From positions 1 to 60,218 of the forward strand of contig CACNCB010000007.1 of assembly GCA_902618695.1 (NCBI GenBank): 60,218 bases of DNA, read 5' to 3'. The translations under genes and the position numbers were made by a program. The notes below the pieces were generated by a model. It searched no databases. It was not told the DNA's origin and saw only the letters and a program-made list of their open reading frames with translations. Origin of the DNA: an uncultured Pelagibacteraceae bacterium (lineage in GTDB: Bacteria; Pseudomonadota; Alphaproteobacteria; Pelagibacterales; Pelagibacteraceae). Below are positions 26,164 through 35,760 of the stretch, piece by piece (the stretch's first letter is position 1; each line of letters begins with the position of its first letter).

Positions 26164-28389
26164 CTAAAATAGAGGCTGATCTTTAAAAAAGTTTTTCATA
26201 GGCACAGGTCGTTGTTCCAAAATATATCTATAGACGTTATAATTTTCCATTACACGCTGTACGTAATTTCTTGTTTCTCTAAATTTTATTAATTCAACCC
26301 AATCAACATAATCAACTTGTTTTTTTTGTGGATCTTTATTTATTTTTTTCCAATATTTTACTCTATTAGGTCCAGCATTATATGCAGCGACTGCGAAAGG
26401 GTAGGCACCATCATATTGTAGAATTAAACCTGCAATATAATGTGAACCTAAATTAATATTATATTCTGGATCGGTTGTTAATCTTGATTTTGAATAAGGA
26501 AGTTTGGCTTGTTTTGAAACTAATTTTGCTGTGTAAGGCATCAATTGCATTAATCCTTTTGCACCTGCATGACTGTTAGCTTCTAAATCAAATTCACTTT
26601 CTTGTCTAATTATAGATAAGATCAAAGCACTTTCTGGAATTTTTCTTTTATTAATATATTTAGGAGTACTAATTATTGGATAATTGTATTTATTATGAAA
26701 TCTTTTTTGGTAAGAAGCAATTTTTGAAACCTGAATAGCAAAATCATATCTGTTTATACTTGTAGCTAATTCTGCAGCCAAAACTTCACTGCCTTTAGCT
26801 ATATTGTCATTAGCTAAATGCCTTAAAATATGTTTTGTATATTTGTCTTTCTTTAATTCATCTAGAAGATAAGAAATTTTTACAAGCTCTTTATTAAAAA
26901 ATTGAATTCTATATTTTGGATCAATTTCCATGTCTTTATCTAACTCAAACTTTACATTTGGATTTAATTTTAAAAAAGCTAGTTGACCATAGTAAGTAGT
27001 AAGATATTTTGTAGCTTCTCTATACCAATTTTTTGATTGCTCTCTTTCGCCTATTTTTTCATATGCTCTTCCAAGCCAATACGCACCTCTAGATAAACTT
27101 ATTGGATAACTAACATTTTCATAAAAATTTTTAAAATGATTTTTAGCAGTCATTGGATCGTTTAAAAAACTTAATGCTATCCATCCACTCATCCATTCAG
27201 CAGCCGCATATTCAGATCCCTCAGTCATTCCATGATTACTTGAAATTTTATATGAAACTTCATATTTCTTTTTATAAAGCAATGCTCTTGAAATAATTTC
27301 TCTTTCTTTCCACCATTTATCAGGTCTAACTAAATATTCCTTATCATTTCTTATTTTCAATAATATTTCAGCTGAAGAATCTACACGCCCTTTTTTTCTT
27401 CTCCATTTCAATCGATCATAGTTTAATCCAGCATCATTCTTAAATTTTTGCGGAACATTTGCTATTGCTTGGTCAACTCCATAGCCTTTACTCATTAAAA
27501 GATGTCTTGCTTTATATAAAAGTTCGTAATCTTTTGGCAGATACCGTATTAACCTTTGTAAATCCCAACGCTCTCCGTTCCAAGCTAAATAATCAGCTCG
27601 TTTAATATAGTCATCTGCATTTAAATATTTTTTAAATTTTTTTCTAAAATATTTTAATTCGTTTTTAGATAAATCTGCTGTTACCCAGCCTTTTTTAATT
27701 AGTTTTGTACCCTTGTTTTTGTCTCCAGCCAAAATGTAACTTTCACCAAGTATCATTTTTCCATAACCACTTAATGGATCTTTTTCTCCAAACCAATTTA
27801 TTATTTTTTTAGGTGAAACACTTTCTGTTGATAGTTTGTGTTCAGCAAGATATCTAATTCTGTCTATTCTAGGATAATCTGAATTTTTATTTAAAAAAAC
27901 TTGATATTCGTAAAAGGAAGCTTGATTACCAGAGGTTAAAAGATGTCTCCATTGTATAAAATTATAAATTGAGTTGTCTTTTGCTTTTTTGGCTATTTTT
28001 AGTGCAGATAACCATTTGCTTTTCTGCATTTCTGAAATGGCTTTTTTAGCTAACCCGAAGTCTTTTTTACTATAATATTTTGAAATCTTTATATTCATTG
28101 ATGAGTTAATGCCCGCTACAGTTGGCTTTTTTTTTGGTATTTTAAAACTTAATTTTTTTTCTTTTAATACAAGCTCTTTTTTAACAATCACTTCTTCGAT
28201 TTTAATTTCTTTAGTTTTTGAGGGTTTCTTTAAAGGCTTAAGAATATTTATAGAGATTTTTTTTTGAATTTCTTCTTTGCTCAAAACAGGTTTCTTTAAT
28301 GGTACTAGTGAATTAATTTCAGCAAAGAGATTATTTGAAAACATTAATATTGATGCAGTGAAACCTAAAAATAATATTTTTTTGAGCAT
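26164..28389 (-). CDS. slt: Soluble lytic murein transglycosylase
   Basis: Periplasmic peptidoglycan-cleaving enzyme of glycoside hydrolase family 23 that makes 1,6-anhydro-muropeptides. The 741-aa protein has an N-terminal signal peptide ending near LFA (about residue 23), a Lys/Pro-rich linker with repeated LKKP motifs (about 30-90), a long helical superhelix (U/L-type region), and a C-terminal lytic domain with catalytic Glu597 in IIRQESEFD, followed by GAKGLMQLMP and AAYNAGPNRV. Its stop codon abuts the tRNA-Ser 3' end; dapA diverges 43 bp from its start. Confidence 0.93.
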   Translation of the reverse strand: MLKKILFLGFTASILMFSNNLFAEINSLVPLKKPVLSKEEIQKKISINILKPLKKPSKTKEIKIEEVIVKKELVLKEKKLSFKIPKKKPTVAGINSSMNIKISKYYSKKDFGLAKKAISEMQKSKWLSALKIAKKAKDNSIYNFIQWRHLLTSGNQASFYEYQVFLNKNSDYPRIDRIRYLAEHKLSTESVSPKKIINWFGEKDPLSGYGKMILGESYILAGDKNKGTKLIKKGWVTADLSKNELKYFRKKFKKYLNADDYIKRADYLAWNGERWDLQRLIRYLPKDYELLYKARHLLMSKGYGVDQAIANVPQKFKNDAGLNYDRLKWRRKKGRVDSSAEILLKIRNDKEYLVRPDKWWKEREIISRALLYKKKYEVSYKISSNHGMTEGSEYAAAEWMSGWIALSFLNDPMTAKNHFKNFYENVSYPISLSRGAYWLGRAYEKIGEREQSKNWYREATKYLTTYYGQLAFLKLNPNVKFELDKDMEIDPKYRIQFFNKELVKISYLLDELKKDKYTKHILRHLANDNIAKGSEVLAAELATSINRYDFAIQVSKIASYQKRFHNKYNYPIISTPKYINKRKIPESALILSIIRQESEFDLEANSHAGAKGLMQLMPYTAKLVSKQAKLPYSKSRLTTDPEYNINLGSHYIAGLILQYDGAYPFAVAAYNAGPNRVKYWKKINKDPQKKQVDYVDWVELIKFRETRNYVQRVMENYNVYRYILEQRPVPMKNFFKDQPLF

Positions 28390-28432
28390 AATCTTTTAGT
28401 ATATGAATCTTTAAACTATGTTATAAGTATTT

Positions 28433-29314
28433 ATGTTTAAAGGATCAAATGTTGCTTTAATTACACCATTTAAAAATAATGGTCTAGATGAGGAAGCATA
28501 TATAAAATTAATCCATTTCCACATTGATAATGGCACCAATGGTCTTGTTCCAGCTGGTACAACGGGTGAGTCACCTACGTTAACTCATGATGAGCATGAA
28601 AGAGTAATAGATTTATGCATAAAAGAAAGTAATGGAAAAATTCCAGTTATTGCTGGTACGGGCTCCAACTCAACAGAGGAGGCGATTTCTTTAACCACAC
28701 ATGCAGAAAAAGCAGGAGCTGACGGTGCTTTGATAGTTACACCTTATTACAATAAACCAACCCAAGAAGGCTTATATCAACATTATAAAGCAATTAATGA
28801 CAAGTCTGGTATTCCAATTATAATTTATAATATTCCTGGCAGATCTGTGATTGATATGTCAGTGGACACAATGGCTAGACTGTATGAATTAAAAAATATA
28901 GTGGGTGTTAAAGATGCAACAGGTGATTTAGATAGGGTTAATCAAACACTTGAAAAAATGGGTAAAGATTTTATTCAATTAACTGGTAATGATGACAATG
29001 CTTTTGAATTTAATAAACGTGGTGGGGTAGGTACTATCAGTGTAACAGCAAATATTGCACCCAAACTTTGTTCAGATTTTCAAAAACTCTCTAAATCAGA
29101 GATCGATAGCGAAATGAAAGAGGCAGAAAGATTGGATAAAATATTACAACCAGTTCATCACTCAATGTTTATTGAGAGTAATCCAAGCCCTGTAAAATAT
29201 GCTGCAAAACTTTTAGGACTTTGTGATGATAGTGTAAGACTACCACTTGTAAAAGTAACAGAGACAACAAAAGAAATTGTAAAAAAAGCTCTTCAGTCTG
29301 CTAAATTAATTTAA
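28433..29314 (+). CDS. dapA: 4-hydroxy-tetrahydrodipicolinate synthase
   Basis: First committed enzyme of the lysine/diaminopimelate branch, condensing pyruvate with aspartate semialdehyde. The 293-aa protein has the AGTTGES motif (Thr43/Thr44), Tyr132 in [10 protein letters not shown] and the Schiff-base Lys160 in VGVKDATGD. Length and residues are normal. Its stop overlaps the smpB ATG by one base, the common alphaproteobacterial dapA-smpB order. It diverges from slt. Confidence 0.96.
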   Translation: MFKGSNVALITPFKNNGLDEEAYIKLIHFHIDNGTNGLVPAGTTGESPTLTHDEHERVIDLCIKESNGKIPVIAGTGSNSTEEAISLTTHAEKAGADGALIVTPYYNKPTQEGLYQHYKAINDKSGIPIIIYNIPGRSVIDMSVDTMARLYELKNIVGVKDATGDLDRVNQTLEKMGKDFIQLTGNDDNAFEFNKRGGVGTISVTANIAPKLCSDFQKLSKSEIDSEMKEAERLDKILQPVHHSMFIESNPSPVKYAAKLLGLCDDSVRLPLVKVTETTKEIVKKALQSAKLI

Positions 29315-29784
29315 TGAACAAAAAAACCAATCCTGGTTTGAAAATCATTTGTTTGAATAGAAAAGCTAGTTTTAACTATTTTTTTGAAAATCTTTTCGAA
29401 GCTGGTATTGTTTTAAAGGGATCTGAGATTAAATCAGTAAGAGATGGAAAGGTGAATATTGCTGAGTCTTATGCTGTTGAAAAGGGGGGTGAAATTATTT
29501 TGATTAATTCACATATATCTCCATACAAGCAAGCCAGTTACTCTAATCATAATCCAACCGATGAGAGAAAATTGCTTCTTAAGAAAAAAGAAATAAATAA
29601 ATTAATAGGTAAAATGCAAAGAGATGGTTTCACATTAGTTCCAACAAAAATGTATTTTAAAAAAGGAAAAGCTAAAATAGAATTGGCTGTTGCTAAAGGA
29701 AAAAAGCAATATGATAAAAGAGCAACAAAAAAAAGTAGAGATTGGAATCGTGAAAAAGCAAGATATATTAGAAAATCAAGCTAA
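29314..29784 (+). CDS. smpB: SsrA (tmRNA)-binding protein
   Basis: Binds tmRNA and delivers it to stalled ribosomes for trans-translation. The 156-aa protein has the conserved [15 protein letters not shown] start, [20 protein letters not shown], the [20 protein letters not shown] motif and the basic C-terminal tail [19 protein letters not shown] that enters the ribosome. No ssrA gene is visible in this window. The 3' end overlaps the start of folK by about 35 nt, so the tail codons of SmpB double as the ribosome-loading region of folK. Confidence 0.95.
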   Translation: MNKKTNPGLKIICLNRKASFNYFFENLFEAGIVLKGSEIKSVRDGKVNIAESYAVEKGGEIILINSHISPYKQASYSNHNPTDERKLLLKKKEINKLIGKMQRDGFTLVPTKMYFKKGKAKIELAVAKGKKQYDKRATKKSRDWNREKARYIRKSS

Positions 29785-30268
29785 AACTGTATTTTTAGGA
29801 ATAGGTTCAAATTTAGGTTTAAGAAAAAGAAATATAGAAAAAGCAAAATTTTTATTAGTAGAACATAATTTAGATTTTTTGTCAGTATCTAGTTATTACG
29901 AAACTCCTTCCTGGCCAGATCCAAGAAAACCTAAGTTCTTAAATATAATTTTAAAACTAAAATGCTATTACAGCCCTCAAGAACTATTAAAAATTTGTAA
30001 ATCTATAGAACATAAATTGGGGAGAAAAAAAGCAAAAAAAAACTATCCACGTACATGTGATTTAGACATAATCGATTTTAATAAACTTGTATCAAAAAAA
30101 AGTTCTAAAATTAATTTACCTCACAAAATGATGCACAAAAGAAACTTTGTATTATTTCCATTATTTGAGATTCAAAAGAATTGGATCCATCCTGATAAAC
30201 AAATTGATGTTAAAACCTTGATTTCTCTGCTTCCTTATAGAGACATTAGATCTATTAAACAAATTTGA
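29750..30268 (+). CDS. folK: 2-amino-4-hydroxy-6-hydroxymethyldihydropteridine pyrophosphokinase
   Basis: Transfers pyrophosphate to the pterin in folate biosynthesis. HPPK landmarks are [11 protein letters not shown] at the start, [15 protein letters not shown] and the [11 protein letters not shown] signature, then [19 protein letters not shown] place the start at GTG 29750 (172 aa), 13 residues before the VFLGIGSN strand, as in known HPPKs; in-frame ATGs at 29690 and 29711 would lie deep inside smpB. No folP or folB is adjacent. The start choice is the uncertain part. Confidence 0.85.
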   Translation: MKKQDILENQAKTVFLGIGSNLGLRKRNIEKAKFLLVEHNLDFLSVSSYYETPSWPDPRKPKFLNIILKLKCYYSPQELLKICKSIEHKLGRKKAKKNYPRTCDLDIIDFNKLVSKKSSKINLPHKMMHKRNFVLFPLFEIQKNWIHPDKQIDVKTLISLLPYRDIRSIKQI

Positions 30269-30289
30269 TTTCGTGTTATAACATCATTG

Positions 30290-32035
30290 ATGCTAAATTC
30301 AAATGAACTTATAAATAAAGTTAAGAATTATAATAAATTTCTGAATCCTGAAAAATTGGATAAAGCATATAATTTTGCTGTTAACGCGCACAAGAGTCAA
30401 AAAAGAGCCTCGGGTGACCCTTATTCTGTTCATCCAATTGAGGTTGCAAATATTTTAACAGAATTAAAATTAGATAGCGCTACAATTACAACAGGTCTTT
30501 TACATGACACTATAGAAGATACTTTTGCAACTTACGAAACAATTAAACAAGAATTTGGAGATGAGGTTGCTGATTTAGTAGATGGTGTAACAAAAATTTC
30601 AGTATTTGAAAATTCAGCTGGAGCTAATTCCAAAGTTGAGAATTTTAGAAAATTAATTTTAGCAACATCAAAAGATATTAGAGTACTGCTAGTTAAAATT
30701 GCTGATCGACTACATAATATGAGAACCATTAAAGCGATTGCTAAAGAAGACAAAAGAAAAAGGATAGCTCAGGAAACTATGGAAATTTACGCACCATTAG
30801 CTGACAGAATGGGAATGCACAGAATAAGAGACGAGCTTGAAGACTTGTCTTTTGAAATTTTAAATAACGATGCAAGAAAACTAATCAAAAAAAGACTTGA
30901 TGAAATAAAGTTGGACAGAAAAGATATTTTCAAAGAACAATCTTTTGAGTTAAGTGAAATCTTGAATGATAATGAAATTAATGCTGAGATACATGGTAGA
31001 GAAAAAACACCTTTTTCAATTTGGAGAAAGGTCCAAAAAAAAAGAGTTTCACTTGAGCAAATAACAGACATTATAGGATTTAGGATAATTTTAAAAAATG
31101 TAGATGATTGTTACAAAACGCTTGGTATTTTTCATAAAAAATGGAATTGCATACCAGGGAAATTTAAAGATTATATTTCATCTCCGAAGATCAATGGTTA
31201 TAAATCTATTCATACATCTGTAATTGGTTCAAATAAAAAACCTATTGAAATTCAAATTAGAACACACGAAATGCACGAATTTGCAGAAAGAGGTGTCGCA
31301 TCTCATTGGCAGTATAAATCTTCTGAAAAATTTAATTCTTTGAGCTGGAAGGAGTATGATTGGTTAAAAGATCTTGTTGAGATTATAGAAAAAAATGAAA
31401 ATCCTGAAGACTCTTATGAGTATACAAAACTGCAAATGTTTCAAGAAAACGTATTTTGTTTCACACCAAAAGGTTCAGTAATAAAATTACCTAAAGACGC
31501 AACAGCTATAGATTTTGCATATGCTGTTCACACTAAAATTGGCAATTCAGCAGTTGGTTGTGAAATTAATGGAAACAAAGACGAACTACAAACTATTTTA
31601 AGAAATGGTGATCGTGTAAATATCATAACATCTAAAAATAATTCACCGTCACTTCACTGGATACCAACAACTAAAACAGGTAAAGCTAGAGCTGCAATAA
31701 GAAGGTATTGGCATGATAAAGGAGAGCAAAAAGAAGAAAAAACAAAAAAATATAATACTACATTATGGATGTCATTACCAGATAGACCAGGACAATTAGG
31801 AGATATAAGCTCACTTATTGGAAGTCATAAGTTAAATATATCGAGTCTAGAAATGGTTGGTAAAAATCCCAATTACATTAATTTTAAATTTAAATTAATT
31901 ATTAGAAATCTTAAGAATTTTACTAATTTTATTGCAGAGCTAAAACAAAAGAGTATAAAATTTAAGATAATTAGACACGAAGAAAAAAGAAATGCTTTCA
32001 CACAAAAAATCCTTAAATATTTTAAAAAAAACTAA
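30290..32035 (+). CDS. rsh: RelA/SpoT homologue (ppGpp synthetase/hydrolase)
   Basis: Stringent-response enzyme of 581 aa. The N-terminal HD hydrolase domain is intact (HPIEVA, LLHDTIEDT), the synthetase domain has ITDIIGFRIIL and INGYKSIHTSV, then a TGS domain (VFCFTPKGSVIKLPKDATAI region) and a C-terminal ACT domain (WMSLPDRPGQLGDISSLIG). Both catalytic halves look functional, so it is probably bifunctional. It is over 100 residues shorter than E. coli SpoT/RelA because the helical/zinc-finger stretch between TGS and ACT is much reduced. ATG 30290 is preferred to the TTG one codon upstream. It overlaps pyrE by 44 nt. Confidence 0.93.
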   Translation: MLNSNELINKVKNYNKFLNPEKLDKAYNFAVNAHKSQKRASGDPYSVHPIEVANILTELKLDSATITTGLLHDTIEDTFATYETIKQEFGDEVADLVDGVTKISVFENSAGANSKVENFRKLILATSKDIRVLLVKIADRLHNMRTIKAIAKEDKRKRIAQETMEIYAPLADRMGMHRIRDELEDLSFEILNNDARKLIKKRLDEIKLDRKDIFKEQSFELSEILNDNEINAEIHGREKTPFSIWRKVQKKRVSLEQITDIIGFRIILKNVDDCYKTLGIFHKKWNCIPGKFKDYISSPKINGYKSIHTSVIGSNKKPIEIQIRTHEMHEFAERGVASHWQYKSSEKFNSLSWKEYDWLKDLVEIIEKNENPEDSYEYTKLQMFQENVFCFTPKGSVIKLPKDATAIDFAYAVHTKIGNSAVGCEINGNKDELQTILRNGDRVNIITSKNNSPSLHWIPTTKTGKARAAIRRYWHDKGEQKEEKTKKYNTTLWMSLPDRPGQLGDISSLIGSHKLNISSLEMVGKNPNYINFKFKLIIRNLKNFTNFIAELKQKSIKFKIIRHEEKRNAFTQKILKYFKKN

Positions 32036-32579
32036 TGCATTATTAGAAGGTCACTTTGTTCTATCATCAGGTCTACATTCTTCAAAATATATTCAATGTG
32101 CGAAACTTTTAAGTTTTCCTAATTTAGCTGACAAAATTTGTAAATCTTTAGCAAATAAAATTAAAAAAAAGTTTAAAAAGATTGATTTAATATTATCGCC
32201 TGCAATGGGAGGAGTAATTATCGGATACGAAATAGGAAAATTGTTAAAAAAAGAAACAATTTTTTGTGAAAGAGTAAATGGTAAATTTACCCTCAGAAGA
32301 GGATTCAGTATTAAAAAAGGTGCAAAAGTATTAATTATAGAAGACGTAATCACTACAGGAAAATCTAGTTTAGAGTGTGTAAAGTTAATTAAAAAATCAA
32401 AAGCAAAATTAGTTGGATTTGCATCTATAATTGATCGATCAACTAAACAATCTTTAAAAATAAAAACTAGAATAACATCTCATCTAAAAATAGAAGTTCC
32501 AACTTATAAAGCAAATAAATTACCACCAGAACTTAAATCAATACCAATAAAAACTCCAGGAAGTAGATTTACTAAGTGA
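31992..32579 (+). CDS. pyrE: Orotate phosphoribosyltransferase
   Basis: Adds phosphoribose from PRPP to orotate to form OMP in pyrimidine synthesis. The 195-aa protein has the N-terminal ALLEGHFVLSSGLHSSKYIQ motif and the PRPP-binding LIIEDVITTGKSS motif. The start at 31992 overlaps rsh by 44 nt; this start is supported because N-terminal length relative to ALLEGHF matches the family. The stop overlaps the pdxJ GTG start by 4 nt. pyrB is at 12763 in this same window, so the pathway is scattered. Confidence 0.94.
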   Translation: MLSHKKSLNILKKTNALLEGHFVLSSGLHSSKYIQCAKLLSFPNLADKICKSLANKIKKKFKKIDLILSPAMGGVIIGYEIGKLLKKETIFCERVNGKFTLRRGFSIKKGAKVLIIEDVITTGKSSLECVKLIKKSKAKLVGFASIIDRSTKQSLKIKTRITSHLKIEVPTYKANKLPPELKSIPIKTPGSRFTK

Positions 32580-33298
32580 AAAGGTTAGGTGTAAATATAG
32601 ATCATATTGCTACTTTAAGAAACGCTCGTGGAGAGAAACACCCTGATCCAATAGATGCAGCTAAAAAAGTTATTAGTTATGGAGCCGATTCTGTAACAAT
32701 TCATTTAAGAGAAGATAGAAGACATATAAATGATAATGACGCAAAAAAAATATGTGGTTTAAAAAATGTGCTTGTAAATCTTGAAATTTCTACGAATAAA
32801 GAAATTGTCAATAAAGCACTTAAGATAAAACCCAATTTTATCTGTTTAGTTCCAGAAAATAGAAAAGAAGTTACTACCGAGGGAGGTTTAAATGTAAAAA
32901 AAAATCTTAATAAATTAGAGAAGATAATCAAAAAGTTTAAAAAATCAAAGATTAGAACAAGTTTATTCATTAATCCTTCTCCTATTGACATTAGATTGGC
33001 TAAAAAATTAAATGCTGATTGTATCGAAATACATACTGGAAAATTAGCAAGTTTAATTAAATCAAAAAAAAATTACTCTACTGAATTTAACAGAATTAAA
33101 AAAAGTTCTAAATTAGCATCAAGTTTAAATCTAGAAGTCCATGCAGGTCATGGTTTAGATTATAAAACCACCAAAATATTAGCAAAAATAATAGATATTG
33201 AGGAATATAATATTGGACATTTTATAATCGGAGAGTCTGTATTTTATGGATTATCTAAAGTAATTAAAAACTTTAAAAAAATTATAAAAAATAAATGA
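32576..33298 (+). CDS. pdxJ: Pyridoxine 5'-phosphate synthase
   Basis: Condenses 1-deoxyxylulose-5-phosphate with aminoacetone-phosphate to give pyridoxine phosphate (DXP-dependent vitamin B6 route). The 240-aa TIM barrel shows LGVNIDHIATLRNARG, HLREDRRHI, the CIEIHTG motif and HAGHGLDY. It starts at a GTG overlapping the pyrE stop and ends overlapping acpS by 4 nt. The pyrE-pdxJ-acpS-lepB-rnc order is typical of alphaproteobacteria and points to one long operon. Confidence 0.95.
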   Translation: MKRLGVNIDHIATLRNARGEKHPDPIDAAKKVISYGADSVTIHLREDRRHINDNDAKKICGLKNVLVNLEISTNKEIVNKALKIKPNFICLVPENRKEVTTEGGLNVKKNLNKLEKIIKKFKKSKIRTSLFINPSPIDIRLAKKLNADCIEIHTGKLASLIKSKKNYSTEFNRIKKSSKLASSLNLEVHAGHGLDYKTTKILAKIIDIEEYNIGHFIIGESVFYGLSKVIKNFKKIIKNK

Positions 33299-33681
33299 AA
33301 ATTCTTGGGATTGGTGTTGATATTGTTGAAAATAGAAGAATTCAGAAATCTATTAAAAATCCATTATTTAAAAAAAGAATCTATACATCTAAAGAATTAA
33401 AACAATCTCATGCTGTTAAAAATAAAGTAGCTTATTTTTCAAAGAGATTTGCTGCAAAAGAAGCATTTTCCAAAGCTCTTGGCACAGGTTTTCGTATGAA
33501 TTTAAATTTTAAAAATATAGAAGTTGTTAATGACAAAATGGGAAAGCCTTATTATGTTAAAAATAAAAAAATTACAAAAATTATTCAAAAAAATTTTAAA
33601 ATCAAAAATTTTAAATGTTTTCTATCAATTTCAGATGAAAAAAATCACTCAACTGCATTTGCAATTATTCAAACATCATGA
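33295..33681 (+). CDS. acpS: Holo-[acyl-carrier-protein] synthase
   Basis: Attaches phosphopantetheine from CoA to apo-ACP. The 128-aa protein has the Mg2+/CoA motif GIGVDIVENRRI (Asp9) and the FAAKEAFSKALGTG motif with Glu56, both expected for AcpS. Length is normal. It overlaps pdxJ and lepB by 4 nt each (ATGA), so translation of this stretch is likely coupled. Confidence 0.95.
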   Translation: MKILGIGVDIVENRRIQKSIKNPLFKKRIYTSKELKQSHAVKNKVAYFSKRFAAKEAFSKALGTGFRMNLNFKNIEVVNDKMGKPYYVKNKKITKIIQKNFKIKNFKCFLSISDEKNHSTAFAIIQTS

Positions 33682-34415
33682 AATTAGATAAAAATTTCTT
33701 TTCAGAAAATATAAAAACTTTAATTTATGCATTAATAATTGCAGTTATAATTAGATCTCTTTTAATACAACCATTTTATATCCCATCTTCATCCATGGAA
33801 CCCACATTATTAGTAGGGGACAGGTTGTTTGTTACTAAATATACTTATGGTTACAGCAAACATTCATTTCCTTTTAGCCCTCCAATATTAAACAAAAGAA
33901 TTATGTTTAGCAGCCCTGAAAGAGGTGATGTAATTGTCTTTAAAACACCAGCAGATAATCGTACAGACTATATCAAAAGATTAATTGGTTTACCTGGGGA
34001 CAAAATCCAGTTTATAGACACTAATTTATATTTAAATAATTCTCAAATTCTCAAATCTAAAATTAATAACAAAACAACTATTTTTTGTGGAGATAAAAGT
34101 ATTGATGTTTATAGATTTGAAGAAAAACTTTCAAATGGTAAAAAATTTCATACTGTTTATTTAAAAGATTATACTTATCAAAATTCTGATGTTTTTACAG
34201 TTCCAAGGGACCATTATTTCTTTTTGGGTGATAATAGAGATTGTTCTAAAGATAGTAGATACTTAACAAGTGTTGGATATGTACATAAAGATAATTTAGT
34301 CGGAAAAGCTCAATTTATTTTTTTCTCCTCAGATAAAAGAATAGGAAGTTTTATTGAATTTTGGAAATGGCATAAGTCAATAAGATTTAGTAGAACATTT
34401 AATAAAATTAATTAA
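33678..34415 (+). CDS. lepB: Signal peptidase I
   Basis: Membrane-bound serine/lysine protease that removes Sec and Tat signal peptides. The 245-aa protein has one N-terminal transmembrane segment (about residues 11-30), the nucleophile Ser39 in SSSMEPTLLVGD, the general base Lys100 in DYIKRLIGLPGDK, and the late GDNRDCSKDSR box. One transmembrane segment is the usual alphaproteobacterial form. It overlaps acpS by 4 nt and rnc by 1 nt. Confidence 0.95.
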   Translation: MKLDKNFFSENIKTLIYALIIAVIIRSLLIQPFYIPSSSMEPTLLVGDRLFVTKYTYGYSKHSFPFSPPILNKRIMFSSPERGDVIVFKTPADNRTDYIKRLIGLPGDKIQFIDTNLYLNNSQILKSKINNKTTIFCGDKSIDVYRFEEKLSNGKKFHTVYLKDYTYQNSDVFTVPRDHYFFLGDNRDCSKDSRYLTSVGYVHKDNLVGKAQFIFFSSDKRIGSFIEFWKWHKSIRFSRTFNKIN

Positions 34416-35083
34416 TGAAAATTAGCTATCAGAGTTTAGAAAAAAAAATTGATTTAAAATTTAAAAATAAAGATCTGCTCATCCAAGCCCTTACACATAA
34501 AAGCTATAATCCAAATGAAAATAATGAAAAGATAGAGTTTCTAGGTGATAGAGTTCTTGGTTTAGTGATAGCAAAAAAACTTTTAGAAATTTATCCAGAG
34601 GAAAAAGAAGGTATTCTTGATAAAAAATTTGCATCGTTGGTTAATAAAAAAACTTGTCTGGATATAGCAGAAAAAATCAATCTATCTAGTTATATAAAAA
34701 CATTTAATTCTTATAATAAAAAAATAAAAATTGAGGACAAAATTATATCTGATAGCTGTGAAGCTTTAATTGGTGCTATATATCTTGATAAAGGTTTTGC
34801 AATTGTTGAAAAAACAATTTTAAACCTTTGGAAAGATCATATTGAAAAAAGCGTAGTAACTGAAATAGATGCAAAAACAAAGTTACAGGAACAAACTTTA
34901 AAAAACTTTAAAAAATTACCAACTTATAAATTAATTTCAAATACAGGTCCAAGACATAAACCTATATTCAAAGTTGGAGTAAAATTGCCTAATACAAAAT
35001 ATTTTATAGCTACTGGAAAATCAAAGAAAGAGGCTGAGCAAAACGCTGCTATAGAATGTTTAAAAAATACGAATAAAAAATGA
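34415..35083 (+). CDS. rnc: Ribonuclease III
   Basis: Cleaves double-stranded RNA in rRNA maturation and antisense control. The 222-aa protein has the RNase III signature EKIEFLGDRVLGL (near residues 38-50), the second acidic motif DSCEALIGAIYLDKG, and a C-terminal dsRNA-binding domain (about 150-222) ending in GKSKKEAEQNAAIECL. Length is normal. It overlaps recO by 4 nt directly; the era gene, normally between rnc and recO, is not here. Confidence 0.95.
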   Translation: MKISYQSLEKKIDLKFKNKDLLIQALTHKSYNPNENNEKIEFLGDRVLGLVIAKKLLEIYPEEKEGILDKKFASLVNKKTCLDIAEKINLSSYIKTFNSYNKKIKIEDKIISDSCEALIGAIYLDKGFAIVEKTILNLWKDHIEKSVVTEIDAKTKLQEQTLKNFKKLPTYKLISNTGPRHKPIFKVGVKLPNTKYFIATGKSKKEAEQNAAIECLKNTNKK

Positions 35084-35760
35084 ATTGGTCAGACGAAGGA
35101 TTTTTAATAAGTAAAAATAAATATAATGAAAATTCATTAATTGCAGAATTATATACAAAAAATAAAGGAAAGATATCCGGAATTATATTTGGAGGTACTT
35201 CAAAAAAAATTAAAAATTATCTCCAAGTTGGAAACAAACTTCATGTTAATTATAATTCTAAAAATGAAAACAGGATAGGTTATTTTAAAATTGAAATTTT
35301 AAATGCCTATACCCCATTGTTTTTTGATCACAAACAAAAGTTGTCTTGTATTATAGCTGCAATGAATTTGATTAAAATATTAACAGCTGAGTCTCAATCT
35401 AATTATAAAGTATATTTAATAATTCAAAATTTATTTTTAATTTTAAGAGAAAAAGATTGGTTAAAAAAATATATATTTTGGGAATTAGAATTACTTAAAA
35501 TATTAGGATATGACTTAGCGCTTGAAAATTTAGTTGAAAAAGATTTAGAAGATAACAAAACTGTTTATTATGCTAGTTCTTTGAATGAAAAAAAATATGT
35601 ACCTAATTTTTTGATTGAAAAAGATATAGAGGTTAAAGATCTTGGTACTTTATTGAACGGTTTAAAATTAGTAGGAGATTATTTAGATAAAACTATATTA
35701 AGACCTAATAATTTAAACTATCCAAATAGTAGGATGTTATTCCTAAATACTTTAAAATAA
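35080..35760 (+). CDS. recO: DNA repair protein RecO
   Basis: Recombination mediator that loads RecA on SSB-coated single strands (RecFOR pathway). The 226-aa protein starts with the OB-fold pattern WSDEGFLISKNKYNENSLIAELYT and GKISGIIFGGTSKK, followed by an all-helical domain with FWELELLKILGYDLAL. No zinc-binding cysteines are visible in the usual C-terminal position, as in other proteobacterial members. Sequence conservation in this family is low, so confidence rests partly on position after rnc. It converges on hemB with no gap between stops. Confidence 0.85.
   Translation: MNWSDEGFLISKNKYNENSLIAELYTKNKGKISGIIFGGTSKKIKNYLQVGNKLHVNYNSKNENRIGYFKIEILNAYTPLFFDHKQKLSCIIAAMNLIKILTAESQSNYKVYLIIQNLFLILREKDWLKKYIFWELELLKILGYDLALENLVEKDLEDNKTVYYASSLNEKKYVPNFLIEKDIEVKDLGTLLNGLKLVGDYLDKTILRPNNLNYPNSRMLFLNTLK

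Noticed and set aside
29690..29749. Longer folK start at an ATG inside smpB
   Set aside because: Would add 20 residues that have no counterpart before the conserved GIGSNLG strand; GTG 29750 fits better.
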